In this document: one piece after another, positions 35,400 through 44,783 of the stretch
Numbering within the stretch: the first letter of the stretch is position 1
Layout of the letters: every line of letters begins with the position of its first letter
Origin: Thermoleophilia bacterium
Lineage (GTDB): Bacteria > Actinomycetota > Thermoleophilia > RBG-16-64-13
Length of the DNA stretch: 64,000 bases
Direction of reading: 5' to 3'
Assembly (NCBI GenBank): GCA_027493445.1
Contig: JAOSKU010000001.1
Coordinates: 3,859,845-3,923,844 of the forward strand
The notes under the pieces: model-generated
What the model was told of the DNA's origin: nothing
Database searches by the model: none
The model's input: the letters and a program-made list of their open reading frames with translations, nothing else
Translations under genes and position numbers: made by a program

Positions 35400-37266
35400 C
35401 TACCGGTAGAAACGGAGCTCGGCCAGGGTGGACCGGTAGCGGCCGTCGCCGCCGGGCTCCGGCGTCAGGGCGGTGATCCAGACGCGCCCGGCGCGGGCAG
35501 GCTCGTCGAGCTCGATCCACTGCTTCCTGGCGCCGGTCAGCTGGGCCACGGTGGTCAGCTCGCCCTCGGGGCTGACCACCTGCAGCTCGCCCGCCCAGCC
35601 CTCGGCCGCAGAGACGACCTCCACGAGGATGGCCGAAGTCTCCAGGGCGAAGGTCACCCCCACGCCGGTCTTGAGGGGCGGGTCGCCGAAACCAGCCGTA
35701 GAGTAGCCCTCGGTCGACCAGGCGGTCTCTTCGTCCCCGTCGGTGAGACGGGGCAGTTGCTGTGGGTTCTCTTCGTTGTCGCCCTCCGGGTCGGAGTCGT
35801 CCACGGCGGTCACTGTGACGGCCACGGGTTCACGTGTCACCTCTACCACGACCGCGCCGCCGGAGGCGGCCTCGCCCGCCGCCGGCTCCTGGGCGGCGAC
35901 CACCCCGTAGGGTGGTGCGGCCGCGACTACCAGTTTGGTCTCCAGCGCGAGGCCGGCCTCCTCGGCGGCGGCGCTGGCCTCGTCGAGGGTCAGACCGACC
36001 AGCGCGGGGGTATCAGGCGCGCGCGTGAAGTAGAGGGCGACGGCGACGGTGACAGCGGCCAGCACGATCAGGACCGGCAGCCAAAGCGGCACACGGCGGC
36101 GGCTCCGGCGGGTGGCCATGATCTCCCTCCGCCGGAGCCCGCGGCCCAAACGCCTCGCGTCGGGGATCGAATCGAAGTCTGCGCTTGCGTCGTCGAAAAG
36201 ACTTGGGGGAGGTGTCGAGGTAGACGGGGGCTCCGGCAGCTCCAGATCCGGCGGGATCACCCACTCCCGGCTATCGCTCAGGGAGTCGCGCCGACTTCGG
36301 CCGGCTCGGCGCAGGGGTCCGAAGATGCCGCTTCCCCCACGCTGGGGATGATAGAGGTCGAGGCCGACGAGGGCTCCCAGCAGCTCGTCCATGGACTGAA
36401 ACCGGTTCTCGGGGAGCTTCTCCAGGCAGCGCATGACCGCCCGCTCCAGCTCCTCCGGGATGTCGTCGTGGATGTCGCGCAGGGGACGGGGTCGTTCGCG
36501 GACATGCTGGCGTCCGATATCGGCGATCGTGGGGCCCTGGAAGGGCGGCTCCCCGGCCAGCATCTCGTACAGCACGATACCCAAGGAGTACAGGTCGGAG
36601 CGCGGATCGACCGGCCGGCCCTGTACCTGCTCGGGAGACATGTAGCGGCCGCTGCCCACGATGGCGCCCGCCCGGGTTACCTGCGACAGGTCCGCGCCGG
36701 TGGCGATGCCGAAATCGGTCAGCTTGGCCCGACCCTCGGCGTCGAGCAGGATGTTCTGGGGCTTCACGTCGCGGTGCACGATGCCGGCCAGGTGGGCGTG
36801 TGAGAGGCCTTCGGCGACCTGGCCGGCGATCTGGCCGGCATCGGGGGGCTCAAGGCGGCCCGTGCGCTTGATCAGGTCTTTGAGGGAGCGGCCCTCGACG
36901 TACTCGAAGACCATGTACTCCTCATTGTGGGTGGAGCCCCGGTCGATCAGGGTCACCAGATTGGGGTGTGAAAGGCGCGCGATGGCCCGGCCCTCGCGGT
37001 CGAAGCGCGCCCGGATGTGGGGATCTTCGCTCAGGGGCGGTTCAAGGCGCTTGATGGCCACATACCGCTGCAGCCTGGAGTCCCAGGCTCGGTAGACCGC
37101 ACTCGTGCCACCCCCGCCCCAGCATGGGGCCCAGCGCGTACCGACCGGCGAAGAGCGGCTCTCCTCCGGAGGGGGGAACGCCGCCGGCGCCCCCCGAAGC
37201 CGCGCGCGCGTCTGGAGTATCGGAGCCTCGGTCCGCGGGCGGTTCTGGTGTCAGCGAATTGGACAT
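35400..37266 (-). CDS. PASTA-domain Ser/Thr protein kinase with discoidin-like tail, frameshifted
   Basis: About 622 residues. The kinase domain has glycine loop LGRGGTSAVY, Lys in VAIKR, catalytic HRDVKPQNILL, DFG and the SPEQ activation-segment end. A membrane segment (LWLPVLIVLAAVTVAVALYF) follows near residue 400, then one PASTA repeat (LVGLTLDEASAAAEEAGL) and a C-terminal beta domain with DGDEETAWSTEGY resembling F5/8 type C modules. One base is missing in the C5 run at 37111-37115, which separates the N-terminal 50 residues. It resembles PknB-type sensors of cell-wall fragments; the outer tail may bind polysaccharide. Confidence 0.9.
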
Positions 37267-37329
37267 GGTGTTCGTGGTCTCGTCAAGAGTGGGCTTCGCA
37301 GTTCAGTTCGCCACGCCTGCCGCCGAGTC

Positions 37330-38565
37330 CTACCTCGAGGCGTCATTCCGTTGTTCAACCGGGCGCAGTCCTTCAGCAAAACGCACCACCTCGTCGTCCG
37401 TCAAGCCTTGGGCAGACACGCCGTAACCGGTCGTTCCAACGCGCCAGGTGAGGCGCACGGTGTCGCCAACCCGGCTGAGGGCGCCGGCGGAGCCCAGCAC
37501 ATCGAGGGTGGTATCGGCGTCCAGGCCCACGTCGAACCAATCGCCTTCCAGCAGCGAAAGGCGGATCTGGGCGTTCTGAGCGTGGAGATAGAGGACTTCG
37601 AAGCCCTCTTCGCCTGTGGCCGAGACGACCTGGCGGGGATTGTCGGGCGACGGCTGCAGGCCGAGCCCCGCCGGCAGGTAGGTGGGGTAGAGCACGGGGA
37701 AGTCGTGGATCCGGGCCAGGGCCTGGTAGGCGGTGGGTGCCGCGGACCCGCCTTGGGTGTCGCCGGCCGGGGTCCCGGAAGCGCTGTTCACTAGCACGAC
37801 CACACGGGCTTCGGGTTCCACTCGACTCCCGGCCTGAGGGGACTGCTCGAGGACGGTGTTTGGTGCCACCTCGTCGGTAACCTCGCTCAGGACCTGAAGC
37901 TCGATGCCGGCGGCGGCGGCCGCGGCCTCGGCTTGCGAGCGGCTCATACCTGCGAAATCGGGCACCCGGGTGCTTGCCGCCGCCGCCACCCACAGGTCCA
38001 CCGTCCCACCCGCCGCCAGGGTCGTCCCGGCCGGCGGATGCTGCCGGGTGACCATTCCCGGGATTCCCCCAGAGAAGTCTTCCTCCAGCGTTCCCAGGTA
38101 GAGGCCTGCCCCGCGCAGGGCTTCCTGGGCCGCCTGGCGCGACGTGCCTGTCAGGTCGGGCACGGTGACCGGCTGCGGGGGACGCCCGAACCAGATGTGT
38201 ACGGTGGAACCGGCCCGGACCGTCGCTCCTGCGCCGGGATCCTGGGCGGTCACCACAGTCTGCGGGTCGTCGTCCAGATCTCCGCCCTTGGTGAGCAGGC
38301 CCAGATCGGTCTGGTCGATCGCCGCCGTCGCCTGCTGGGCCGTGAGACCCACCAACGAGGGTACGGTCACTAGGGCGGCTTCCCGGGTCAGGGTCGTGAA
38401 GGCCAGGATACCTCCGACCGCGAGGACGACGATGCCGGCTGCGGCGGCGAGCAGGCCTCCCAGAGGCCGGCGCCTAGGAAGCTCCACAGGACGGGACCCA
38501 CGCGAAGACGATCCGCCGGTCCTGTCCGCAGGTGGATGGGAGGGGTCGCGCGTGCCGGGAATCAT
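37330..38565 (-). CDS. PASTA-repeat membrane protein
   Basis: A 411-residue protein with a short cytoplasmic N-terminus, one membrane segment (LLAAAAGIVVLAVGGILAFTT), three PASTA repeats (VPSLVGLTAQQATAAIDQT, VPDLTGTSRQAAQEALRG, VPDFAGMSRSQAEAAAAAAG) and a C-terminal domain like DUF4367 (FPVLYPTYLPAGL). It has no kinase domain, so it looks like a separate receptor for peptidoglycan fragments. It lies 64 bases upstream of the PASTA kinase on the same strand and could work with it. Confidence 0.85.
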   Translation of the reverse strand: MIPGTRDPSHPPADRTGGSSSRGSRPVELPRRRPLGGLLAAAAGIVVLAVGGILAFTTLTREAALVTVPSLVGLTAQQATAAIDQTDLGLLTKGGDLDDDPQTVVTAQDPGAGATVRAGSTVHIWFGRPPQPVTVPDLTGTSRQAAQEALRGAGLYLGTLEEDFSGGIPGMVTRQHPPAGTTLAAGGTVDLWVAAAASTRVPDFAGMSRSQAEAAAAAAGIELQVLSEVTDEVAPNTVLEQSPQAGSRVEPEARVVVLVNSASGTPAGDTQGGSAAPTAYQALARIHDFPVLYPTYLPAGLGLQPSPDNPRQVVSATGEEGFEVLYLHAQNAQIRLSLLEGDWFDVGLDADTTLDVLGSAGALSRVGDTVRLTWRVGTTGYGVSAQGLTDDEVVRFAEGLRPVEQRNDASR

Positions 38566-38698
38566 ACGAGGACGTTAGCATACCGATGTGACGTTCGGCC
38601 CGTAGACTCCCGCTCCAGTTCCCTCTATCATGGGGGAGGTAGCCGGCCGGACCCGGCGAATACAGACTCGAGCATCGGATGTCGATGCAGGGGGCCTG

Positions 38699-38899
38699 AT
38701 GATCTACTACGTGATACCGCGAGAGCTCGCGGACAAGTACTACGAAGAGTTCAAGAGGCGCTTCGAAGGCGTGGAAGGCGTGGAGGTGATCATCGATCGC
38801 CGCGAAGGCGAGAGGCGAGTGGAGCTCGAGCACGGCGGGCAGCGCATCCTCCGCGACCGCCGGCGCCGTCGTCCCGGGGGCACCTTCCCCGACCTGTAG
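38699..38899 (+). CDS. Small conserved hypothetical protein
   Basis: A 66-residue charged protein, MIYYVIPRELADKYYEEF then VEVIIDRREGERRVEL, ending in an Arg cluster. I do not recognise a named family, although the IVDRREGERR-type core recurs in small proteins I associate with high-GC bacteria. The ATG at 38699 follows AGGGGGC; the longer frame to 38630 has no site. It is immediately followed by the PHP gene and AmmeMemoRadiSam genes. Confidence 0.65.
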   Translation: MIYYVIPRELADKYYEEFKRRFEGVEGVEVIIDRREGERRVELEHGGQRILRDRRRRRPGGTFPDL

Positions 38900-38903
38900 C
38901 CCA

Positions 38904-39624
38904 ATCCGGCTCGACCTTCACAACCATACGCGCCACTCAGCCGACGGGGTCATGACGCCCGGTTTCCTACTGTCGACCGCCGCCCTCCGAGGTCTGGGCT
39001 GCGTCGCCGTCACCGACCACGGCTCTCTTCGCGGGGCCCTGGAGTGCCAGGAGCTGGCCCTGAAGGACCCGGCCCTGCCCCGAGTGATCCCCGGGGAAGA
39101 GATCCGCACCACCGTCGGGGAGATCATCGGCCTCTACCTGCATCGGGAGATCGCTGAAGGACTCCCCCCCGAGGAGGCGGTCGCCGCTATCCGAGCCCAA
39201 GGCGGCTTGGTCATGCTTCCGCACCCTTTCGATGGTATCCGCCGGGGCGTCGTCGTGCCGGAATGGCGAGAGCCCCTTGCGCTGATGGCCGACGTGGTCG
39301 AGGTCTGGAACGGCCGCCTGCTCCGCCCGGCCGACTGGCGCCGGGCCCTCGAGCTGGCGGCGCGCACGGGCCGGCCCTTTGCGGCGGGCAGCGACGCCCA
39401 CTATCCGGGAGAAGTGGGGCGCTCCTGGCTGGAGGTCCCTCCGGGTTCCGCGTAGGGAAGACCTGCTGGATCTCCTGCGCGCAGCCCGCCCCGGACCGGA
39501 GCCCTCTCCCCGCGAGCTGGCCCGCCGGTGGTGGTTCCTGGGAAGGACCGGCGTGCATAAGTCGGCGGCGGCCCTGCGGCGCCGCCGTGGCCCCACGGGT
39601 TCTCGTCCGGGCGGATCTGGGTAG
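38904..39624 (+). CDS. PHP-domain metal-dependent phosphoesterase, start unclear and C-terminal frameshift
   Basis: About 240 residues. The metal-binding motif IRLDLHNHTRHSADG lies upstream of the first ATG (38952), so the real start must be earlier, yet no ATG, GTG or TTG exists in frame after the previous gene's stop; an ATC at 38904 or an indel is possible. Further ligand motifs are AVTDHGS, PGEEIRTT, LPHPFDG and GSDAHYPGEVGRSW. The frame closes at 39455, but a neighbouring frame continues REDLLDLLRAARPGPEPSPRELARRWWFLG, the expected tail, to 39624. Likely a nucleotide or sugar phosphatase-like enzyme. Boundaries are approximate. Confidence 0.75.
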
Positions 39625-39657
39625 ACAGAAAGACCACGGCAACCGGGAGGTCGGGTC

Positions 39658-40707
39658 TTGACCGACCAAGGTACGTCGGCGGCCACCGCGGCGCTCTGGG
39701 AGTCTTTCCGCGGCGGACCGGTCGTTCACTGTTACCTGTGCGCGCACCATTGCCGCGTGGCTCCCGGCGACCGGGGCCTGTGCGGGGTGCGCGAGAACCG
39801 CGAGGGGGTGCTCTACACCCTCACGTATGCCTGTCCGATCTCGGCGGGAATCGATCCCATCGAGAAGAAGCCGCTTTTCCACTTTCTCCCCGGCAGCTCC
39901 AGTTTCTCGATCGCCACCGTGGGCTGCAACTTCGTCTGCCTTTTCTGCCAGAACGCCGACATCAGCCAGATGCCTCGCGACCAGGGAGTGGTGCGGGGCA
40001 TGCACATGGAGCCGCGGGAGGTGGTGGAGCGGGCGCTGGCCGGCCGATGCCGCAGCATCAGCTACACCTACACCGAGCCCACCATCTACTTCGAGTTCGC
40101 AGACGCCTGCGCCCGGTTGGCCGACGCTGCGGGCCTGAAGAACGTCTTCGTCACCAACGGTTATATGACTCGCCAGGCCTTGGAGGCCATCGACGGGCGG
40201 CTGCACGCCGCCAACGTGGACCTGAAGTCGTTCTCCGACGACTTCTACCGGCGGATGGTCGGCGCCCGTTTGAAGCCGGTGCTCGACAGTATCCGGCGGC
40301 TGGTGGCCATGGGAGTATGGGTAGAGGTGACCACTCTCCTGATCCCGGGCGAGAACGACAGTGAGGACGAGCTGCGTCGCCTGGCCGGCTTCCTTGTCGA
40401 CCTCGACCCCAACGTCCCCTGGCACGTCAGCCGCTTTCATCCCACCTACAGGCTGCGAGACGTCCCACCGACACCGGTCGCTTCGGTGCGGCGAGCCGTA
40501 GCCATCGGGTATGAGATGGGGTTACGCTATGTCTACGCTGGCAACGTGCCGGGCGAGCCCAGCGAATCCACCCGCTGCCCTAAGTGCGGGCACTTGGTGA
40601 TCGAGCGTCGCGGATTCATGGTCGAACGGATGAGACTGGATGGGGACCGCTGCCGCGACTGCGGCACGACCATCCCTCTGGTCTTGGAAGGGAAGGGGGG
40701 GCACTGA
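39658..40707 (+). CDS. amrS: AmmeMemoRadiSam system radical SAM enzyme
   Basis: A 349-residue radical SAM protein of the PflA-like group that occurs with AMMECR1 and Memo-like proteins. The cluster motif is GCNFVCLFCQN at residue about 88. N-terminal CYLCAHHCRV and C-terminal CPKCGH with CRDCG cysteines may bind extra metal. The TTG start follows GGGAGGT. The Memo-like and AMMECR1 genes follow directly. The system's chemistry is not established; modification of a small molecule, RNA or protein is possible. Confidence 0.93.
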   Translation: MTDQGTSAATAALWESFRGGPVVHCYLCAHHCRVAPGDRGLCGVRENREGVLYTLTYACPISAGIDPIEKKPLFHFLPGSSSFSIATVGCNFVCLFCQNADISQMPRDQGVVRGMHMEPREVVERALAGRCRSISYTYTEPTIYFEFADACARLADAAGLKNVFVTNGYMTRQALEAIDGRLHAANVDLKSFSDDFYRRMVGARLKPVLDSIRRLVAMGVWVEVTTLLIPGENDSEDELRRLAGFLVDLDPNVPWHVSRFHPTYRLRDVPPTPVASVRRAVAIGYEMGLRYVYAGNVPGEPSESTRCPKCGHLVIERRGFMVERMRLDGDRCRDCGTTIPLVLEGKGGH

Positions 40708-40759
40708 TGAGACGCTGTCTCACTGGAGAGATCAGCGCGATGAGCACTGGAGTGCGGCG

Positions 40760-41590
40760 ATGAGCCTCGTGGGATGCTTCGTAACCCCGCACCCGCCCAT
40801 CGTGGTGCCCGTGGTGGGCGGACGGCGGTTGGGCCAGGTGGCGGCCACGGCGGAGGCTCTCCGCGCGCTGGGCGAGCAGGCCAGGCACCTTCGGCCCGAC
40901 GCGATCGCACTCATGTCTCCCCACGCCCGGCTCGATCCAGGCCGCATGGGAGTCTCGACCTGCTCCCGCTACGAAGGCTCGCTGGCCTACTTTGGTGCTC
41001 CCGAGGTGCACGTGGCTCTGGAGGGGGCGCCCGGGCTGGCCCAGGCGATCCTGTCCCAGGCGGCCGCCCGCGGAGTGGCGGCCGCCCCGATACCCGCCCG
41101 CGGTGGGATCCTCGAGCTCGATCACGGGAGCCTGGTTCCCCTGGTCTACCTGCTCGAGCACCTGGACCCGCTGCCGAGCCTGGTGCTCCTGAGCTTCTCG
41201 GACCTGAGCGCACCGGCTCACTTGACCTTCGGCCGAGCCGTAGGGGCCGCGGCGGACGGAGCGGCCGACCGGGTGCTCTATGTGGCCAGTGGGGATCTCA
41301 GCCATCGTCTGACCCCCGACGCTCCGGCCGGCTACAATCCTCGGGCGGCGGATTTCGACCGGGCCGTGGTCGACGCCTTGGCGGCCGGGTCGGAGGAGGC
41401 CCTGCTGGGCATCCCCCCCCGTCTCCAGCATGATGCGGGGGAATGCGGGTACCGCTCACTGCTGACCCTGTTCGGGCTGCTCTCGGGACGGGAGTTCAAG
41501 CCAAGAGTGCTCTCCTACGAGGGACCTTTCGGCGTGGGCTACCTGGTGGCCGCCATCGAGCTGGCCGCACCGGCCGCCGCATCGACATGA
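40760..41590 (+). CDS. amrB: AmmeMemoRadiSam system protein B / class III extradiol dioxygenase (LigB-like)
   Basis: A 276-residue protein of the Memo/LigB fold. It starts GCFVTPHPPIVVPVVG, with SPHARLDPG, LSFSDLSAP and YVASGDLSHRLTPDAPAGYNP carrying the usual His/Asp positions, and DAGECGYRSLLTLFGLL. Both dioxygenases and non-catalytic Memo proteins share this fold. The ATG at 40760 is preferred; the longer frame overlaps amrS. Its stop overlaps the next start as ATGA. Confidence 0.9.
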   Translation: MSLVGCFVTPHPPIVVPVVGGRRLGQVAATAEALRALGEQARHLRPDAIALMSPHARLDPGRMGVSTCSRYEGSLAYFGAPEVHVALEGAPGLAQAILSQAAARGVAAAPIPARGGILELDHGSLVPLVYLLEHLDPLPSLVLLSFSDLSAPAHLTFGRAVGAAADGAADRVLYVASGDLSHRLTPDAPAGYNPRAADFDRAVVDALAAGSEEALLGIPPRLQHDAGECGYRSLLTLFGLLSGREFKPRVLSYEGPFGVGYLVAAIELAAPAAAST

Positions 41591-42126
41591 GCGGGCACCA
41601 CGACTCTCCCCAGCCCGACCCGCTGGTGGCGCTGGCGCGGAAGGCCATCGAGGACCAGGTGTGCGAGGGCACCACGCCTGCCCCGGAGCTCCCAGCGGAC
41701 GCGGGCCCGCCCCGAGCCGGGGTCTTTGTCAGCCTGCACCGCGAAGACGGTGCACTGCGGGGCTGTATCGGGACCTTTCTTCCTACGAAGAGTACTCTGG
41801 CCGAAGAGGTGGTCAGCAACGCTGTCGCCGCCGCTACCCACGACCCGCGCTTCTTACCCGTTCAGGAACGGGAGCTCGAAGGCCTGCACGTGTCGGTCGA
41901 CGTGCTTGAGCCACCCGAGGAGGTCTCCGGTCCCGAGGACCTCGACCCGGCGTGCTACGGGATCATCGTCCGCACCGACGACGGCCGCCAGGCCCTGCTC
42001 TTACCCGACCTGGAAGGCGTCGACACGGTGGAGTCCCAGGTCCGGCTGACCTGCCGCAAAGGCCACATCGACCCCCGGCTCGATCGGTACCGGCTCTACC
42101 GTTTCCGCGTAACCAGACACACCTAG
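41587..42126 (+). CDS. amrA: AmmeMemoRadiSam system protein A (AMMECR1 domain)
   Basis: A 179-residue AMMECR1-domain protein with the hallmark LRGCIGTF near residue 57, then HDPRFLPVQERELEGLHVSVDVL and VRLTCRKGHIDP. The highly conserved RGCIG hexapeptide-like loop suggests a catalytic or binding role not yet defined. ATG at 41587 overlaps the amrB stop. It ends the operon; a repeat copy starts three bases after the stop. Confidence 0.93.
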   Translation: MSGHHDSPQPDPLVALARKAIEDQVCEGTTPAPELPADAGPPRAGVFVSLHREDGALRGCIGTFLPTKSTLAEEVVSNAVAAATHDPRFLPVQERELEGLHVSVDVLEPPEEVSGPEDLDPACYGIIVRTDDGRQALLLPDLEGVDTVESQVRLTCRKGHIDPRLDRYRLYRFRVTRHT

Positions 42127-42128
42127 CC

Positions 42129-42215
42129 AGGAATGACGCCTCGCCGATCAGATGGGTGCGATGGGCGAGGCGAGACAAGGACGCAGGGAGCGGGCGCAGC
42201 CGGAGGTCCGGCACA
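42129..42215 (+). repeat. Dispersed intergenic repeat, copy C (partial)
   Basis: Begins GGAATGACGCCTCGCCG right after amrA and includes ACAAGGACGCAGGGAGCGGG and GCGCAGCCGGAGG, shared with the copies near 50.6, 60.9 and 63.1 kb. GCCTCGCC (42139) can pair with GGCGAGGC (about 42163), the same first hairpin as in the other copies. The second half present elsewhere is missing. Confidence 0.75.
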
Positions 42216-42277
42216 GCTTCCTCGTCGGGGAGTCTTGCGCTATAGTTGGATTCCAACCTGAGGCGAAAGAGTAGGCC

Positions 42278-42754
42278 GTGGTGCATACGCATGCTGACAG
42301 CACGAAAGTCTCGTTCGATTCGTGGCTTCACTTCGACGTCACCCAGCCGCGCTGGAGACGGGCGGTCTCTCGCATCCTCGACCTGCGCAACATAGGCTGG
42401 GACATCGGTGTTCGAGCCATGGAGAGGGCGGCCGGTCACCGCCGGGGGGACCGTATGTCAGTGCACCTGCGCTTCTCCCCGCGCGACCTGCTGGCCGAGA
42501 AGGGCAAGGCTGTGCGTGATGATCTCGAGAGCCTAGCCGACGCCGTGATGCGGGCGGGAACCTACCCGGCGCGCGAGGAGGCCCAGAGGGCGCTGCGGGC
42601 CGTGACGGAGGCGGTTCGCGACCGGGTTCCTCCGGAGCTGCTCATCCGTCTGAGCGACTACCTGCCCGAGGCCGAGGCCAGCCGGCTGCGCAAGGACGCG
42701 GCCGCGAGGCTTGCTCGGGACGAAGGCTTTCCGCTTGTGGGACCGAAGGAGTAG
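42278..42754 (+). CDS. DUF2267-like protein
   Basis: A 158-residue protein. The C-terminal half (DLESLADAVMRAGTYPAREEAQRALRAVTEAVRDRVPPELL then LIRLSDYLPEAE) matches the helical DUF2267 pattern. The N-terminal half (SFDSWLHFDVTQPRWRRAVSRIL) is not recognised. Start GTG at 42278. Function unknown. It stands alone between the amr operon and the convergent rtcB. Confidence 0.6.
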   Translation: MVHTHADSTKVSFDSWLHFDVTQPRWRRAVSRILDLRNIGWDIGVRAMERAAGHRRGDRMSVHLRFSPRDLLAEKGKAVRDDLESLADAVMRAGTYPAREEAQRALRAVTEAVRDRVPPELLIRLSDYLPEAEASRLRKDAAARLARDEGFPLVGPKE

Positions 42755-42801
42755 CTTCGAGGTTCGCCCCAGCTTCCTGGTCGCCGTTTCGCCCGCCGTC
42801 C

Positions 42802-44259
42802 TCAGCCTTTGATCACGCCCAGGGGGCGTAGGCGTGCCACCCGCGGGGAGATACCCGCCCGGTCCATGACGCTCACCACTCGCTCGACGTCCTTGTAGGC
42901 CTCCGGCATCTCCTCGGCCAGGGTCTTCCGTCCTTGGGAGCGCACCAGGATTCCCTGAGCCGCGAGTTCTCGGTCGATGGCCCGTCCTTTGGCCCGGCGC
43001 AGGGCGGCGGAGCGGCTGAGCACTCGGCCGGCCCCGTGGCAGGTGGAGCCAAAGGTCTCCTCCATGGCCCGCTCGGCTCCGCGGCACACGAAGGAGGCCC
43101 GGCCCATGTCGCCTGGAATGAGTACCGGCTGGCCCACCTCCCGGTAGGTCTCGGGCACTTCGGGGTGCCCCGGGCCGAAGGCGCGGGTGGCTCCCTTGCG
43201 GTGCACGCACAAGCGCCCGACGGTCCCATCGACGGAGTGGTCCTCGAGCTTCGCGATGTTGTGGGCCACGTCGTACACCAGACGCAGTCCCAGGTCGCGG
43301 GGCCCCAGGGAGAGGGCGCGCAGCAAGGCCTCCTCAGTCAGATGCATGATCATCTGCCGGTTGGCCCAGGCGTAGTTGGCGGCGCAGGCCATGGCGGCCA
43401 GATAGCGCCGCCCTTCGGGCGACTCCACCGGAGCGCAGGCCAACTGGCGATCGGGTAGCTCGATGCTGTACCGGCCGGCGGCCTCGCCCATGACACCCAG
43501 GTAGTCGTCGCACACCTGGTAGCCGAACCCTCGGGAGCCGCAGTGGATCATCAGGGTCACCTGCCCCTCGAACAGTCCGTAAGCTCGGGCCGCCCCGGCA
43601 TCGAACACCTGGTCCACCACCTGGATCTCGAGGAAGTGGTTGCCCGAGCCCAACGTGCCCACCTGGTCGTCGCCGCGGGCATAGGCCCGCTCGCTCACGG
43701 CAGTGGGGTCGGCGCCGGGAAGGGCGCCCCGTGCCTCGGTGCGCTCCAGGTCCTCGGGCCGGCCGTAGCCGTTCTTGACGGCCCAGCCGGCGCCCTCCAC
43801 CAGCAGCTTCTCCATCTCCGCTCGTGTCAGGGTGCGGATGGCGCCGTGGGCGCCCACCCCGGAGGGCACGTCGCGGAAGAGCTGGTCGACCAGGCGCTTG
43901 ATCGATCCCTCCAGGTCGGGGCGCCGCAGCTCGGTGGCCAGCAGCCTCACGCCGCAATTGATGTCGTAACCCACTCCTCCGGGCGAGACTACTCCCTCCT
44001 CTATCGAGAAAGCGGCCACCCCGCCGATGGGGAAGCCGTAGCCGAAGTGGATGTCGGGCATGGCCATGGAGTAGCGCTGGATGCCGGGCAGGTAGGCCAC
44101 GTTGCGGACTTGATCGAGGCTCTGGTCACCCCGAAGCGAGGCAACCAGCTCCTCGTCAGCGTACACCCGCCCGGGTACGCGCATGCCGCCGCTCATGGGG
44201 ATCTGCCAGACGACGTCGCCGACACGTTCCAGACTCGTGCTGTCATCCGCCCCGTTCAT
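42802..44259 (-). CDS. rtcB: RNA-splicing ligase RtcB
   Basis: A 485-residue RNA ligase that joins 2',3'-cyclic phosphate and 5'-OH ends with GTP and manganese. Family motifs: MPDIHFGYGFPIGGVAAF, GVGYDINCGVRLL, GTLGSGNHFLEIQ, IHCGSRGFGYQV, VYDVAHNIAKLE, HRKGATRAFGPGH and STCHGAGRVLSRSAA. The ATG at 44257-44259 follows GGAGGGATT. Archease, its activator, is encoded 44 bases upstream on the same strand, so this is a repair or tRNA-splicing pair. Confidence 0.96.
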   Translation of the reverse strand: MNGADDSTSLERVGDVVWQIPMSGGMRVPGRVYADEELVASLRGDQSLDQVRNVAYLPGIQRYSMAMPDIHFGYGFPIGGVAAFSIEEGVVSPGGVGYDINCGVRLLATELRRPDLEGSIKRLVDQLFRDVPSGVGAHGAIRTLTRAEMEKLLVEGAGWAVKNGYGRPEDLERTEARGALPGADPTAVSERAYARGDDQVGTLGSGNHFLEIQVVDQVFDAGAARAYGLFEGQVTLMIHCGSRGFGYQVCDDYLGVMGEAAGRYSIELPDRQLACAPVESPEGRRYLAAMACAANYAWANRQMIMHLTEEALLRALSLGPRDLGLRLVYDVAHNIAKLEDHSVDGTVGRLCVHRKGATRAFGPGHPEVPETYREVGQPVLIPGDMGRASFVCRGAERAMEETFGSTCHGAGRVLSRSAALRRAKGRAIDRELAAQGILVRSQGRKTLAEEMPEAYKDVERVVSVMDRAGISPRVARLRPLGVIKG

Positions 44260-44303
44260 AATCCCTCCGATCCTCCATGTGCCGCGCGACCTCTCGCCGT
44301 AGG

Positions 44304-44747
44304 TCACACGTCCAGCAGAACGGTGGCCCGCCACCCGCCCTCCGTGGCCGGCCCCGCGCTCAGCTGGTGGTAGGTGACGGCCTTGATCTCGCTCAGGCGC
44401 TCGTGCCTGCACGGATCGAAAACCTCTCCCCATACGCGCGCCTCGAGAGCAACCGCCCCCGGACCTCCGGGTTCTCCGGCGGACAACCCGACCGTAGCCG
44501 CTCCGGCTACGTATCCTTCGGCGTCGAAGAGGTACAGGGCCTCGGCCAGCAACCGGCGCAGGGCTCCGGCCAGATGGCCGGCCTGCGCCTGCAAGGTGCG
44601 CTCCTCCAGCGGTCGGACACGCTCCAGGTGCACCATGCTGGCGTAGAGTGCGTAGAGGGCATGCTCGCTGAGCGATTCCGGGTCATCGCCCCTGATCTCC
44701 AACCAGAGGTCGGCCGGGTGCTCCAGCTCCCGGTAGACCTCGTTCAT
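44304..44747 (-). CDS. Archease
   Basis: A 147-residue metal-binding activator of RtcB. It begins MNEVYRELEHPADLWLEIRG, where the Asp of HPAD belongs to the calcium site, and ends with EIKAVTYHQLS and WRATVLLDV, the family's C-terminal signature. ATG at 44745-44747 fits the domain; the frame is open to 44780. Placement directly upstream of rtcB is the usual arrangement. Confidence 0.93.
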   Translation of the reverse strand: MNEVYRELEHPADLWLEIRGDDPESLSEHALYALYASMVHLERVRPLEERTLQAQAGHLAGALRRLLAEALYLFDAEGYVAGAATVGLSAGEPGGPGAVALEARVWGEVFDPCRHERLSEIKAVTYHQLSAGPATEGGWRATVLLDV

Positions 44748-44783
44748 GGCCCGCGTCGCCCAAAGCGCCGGGGCGCCCACGGG

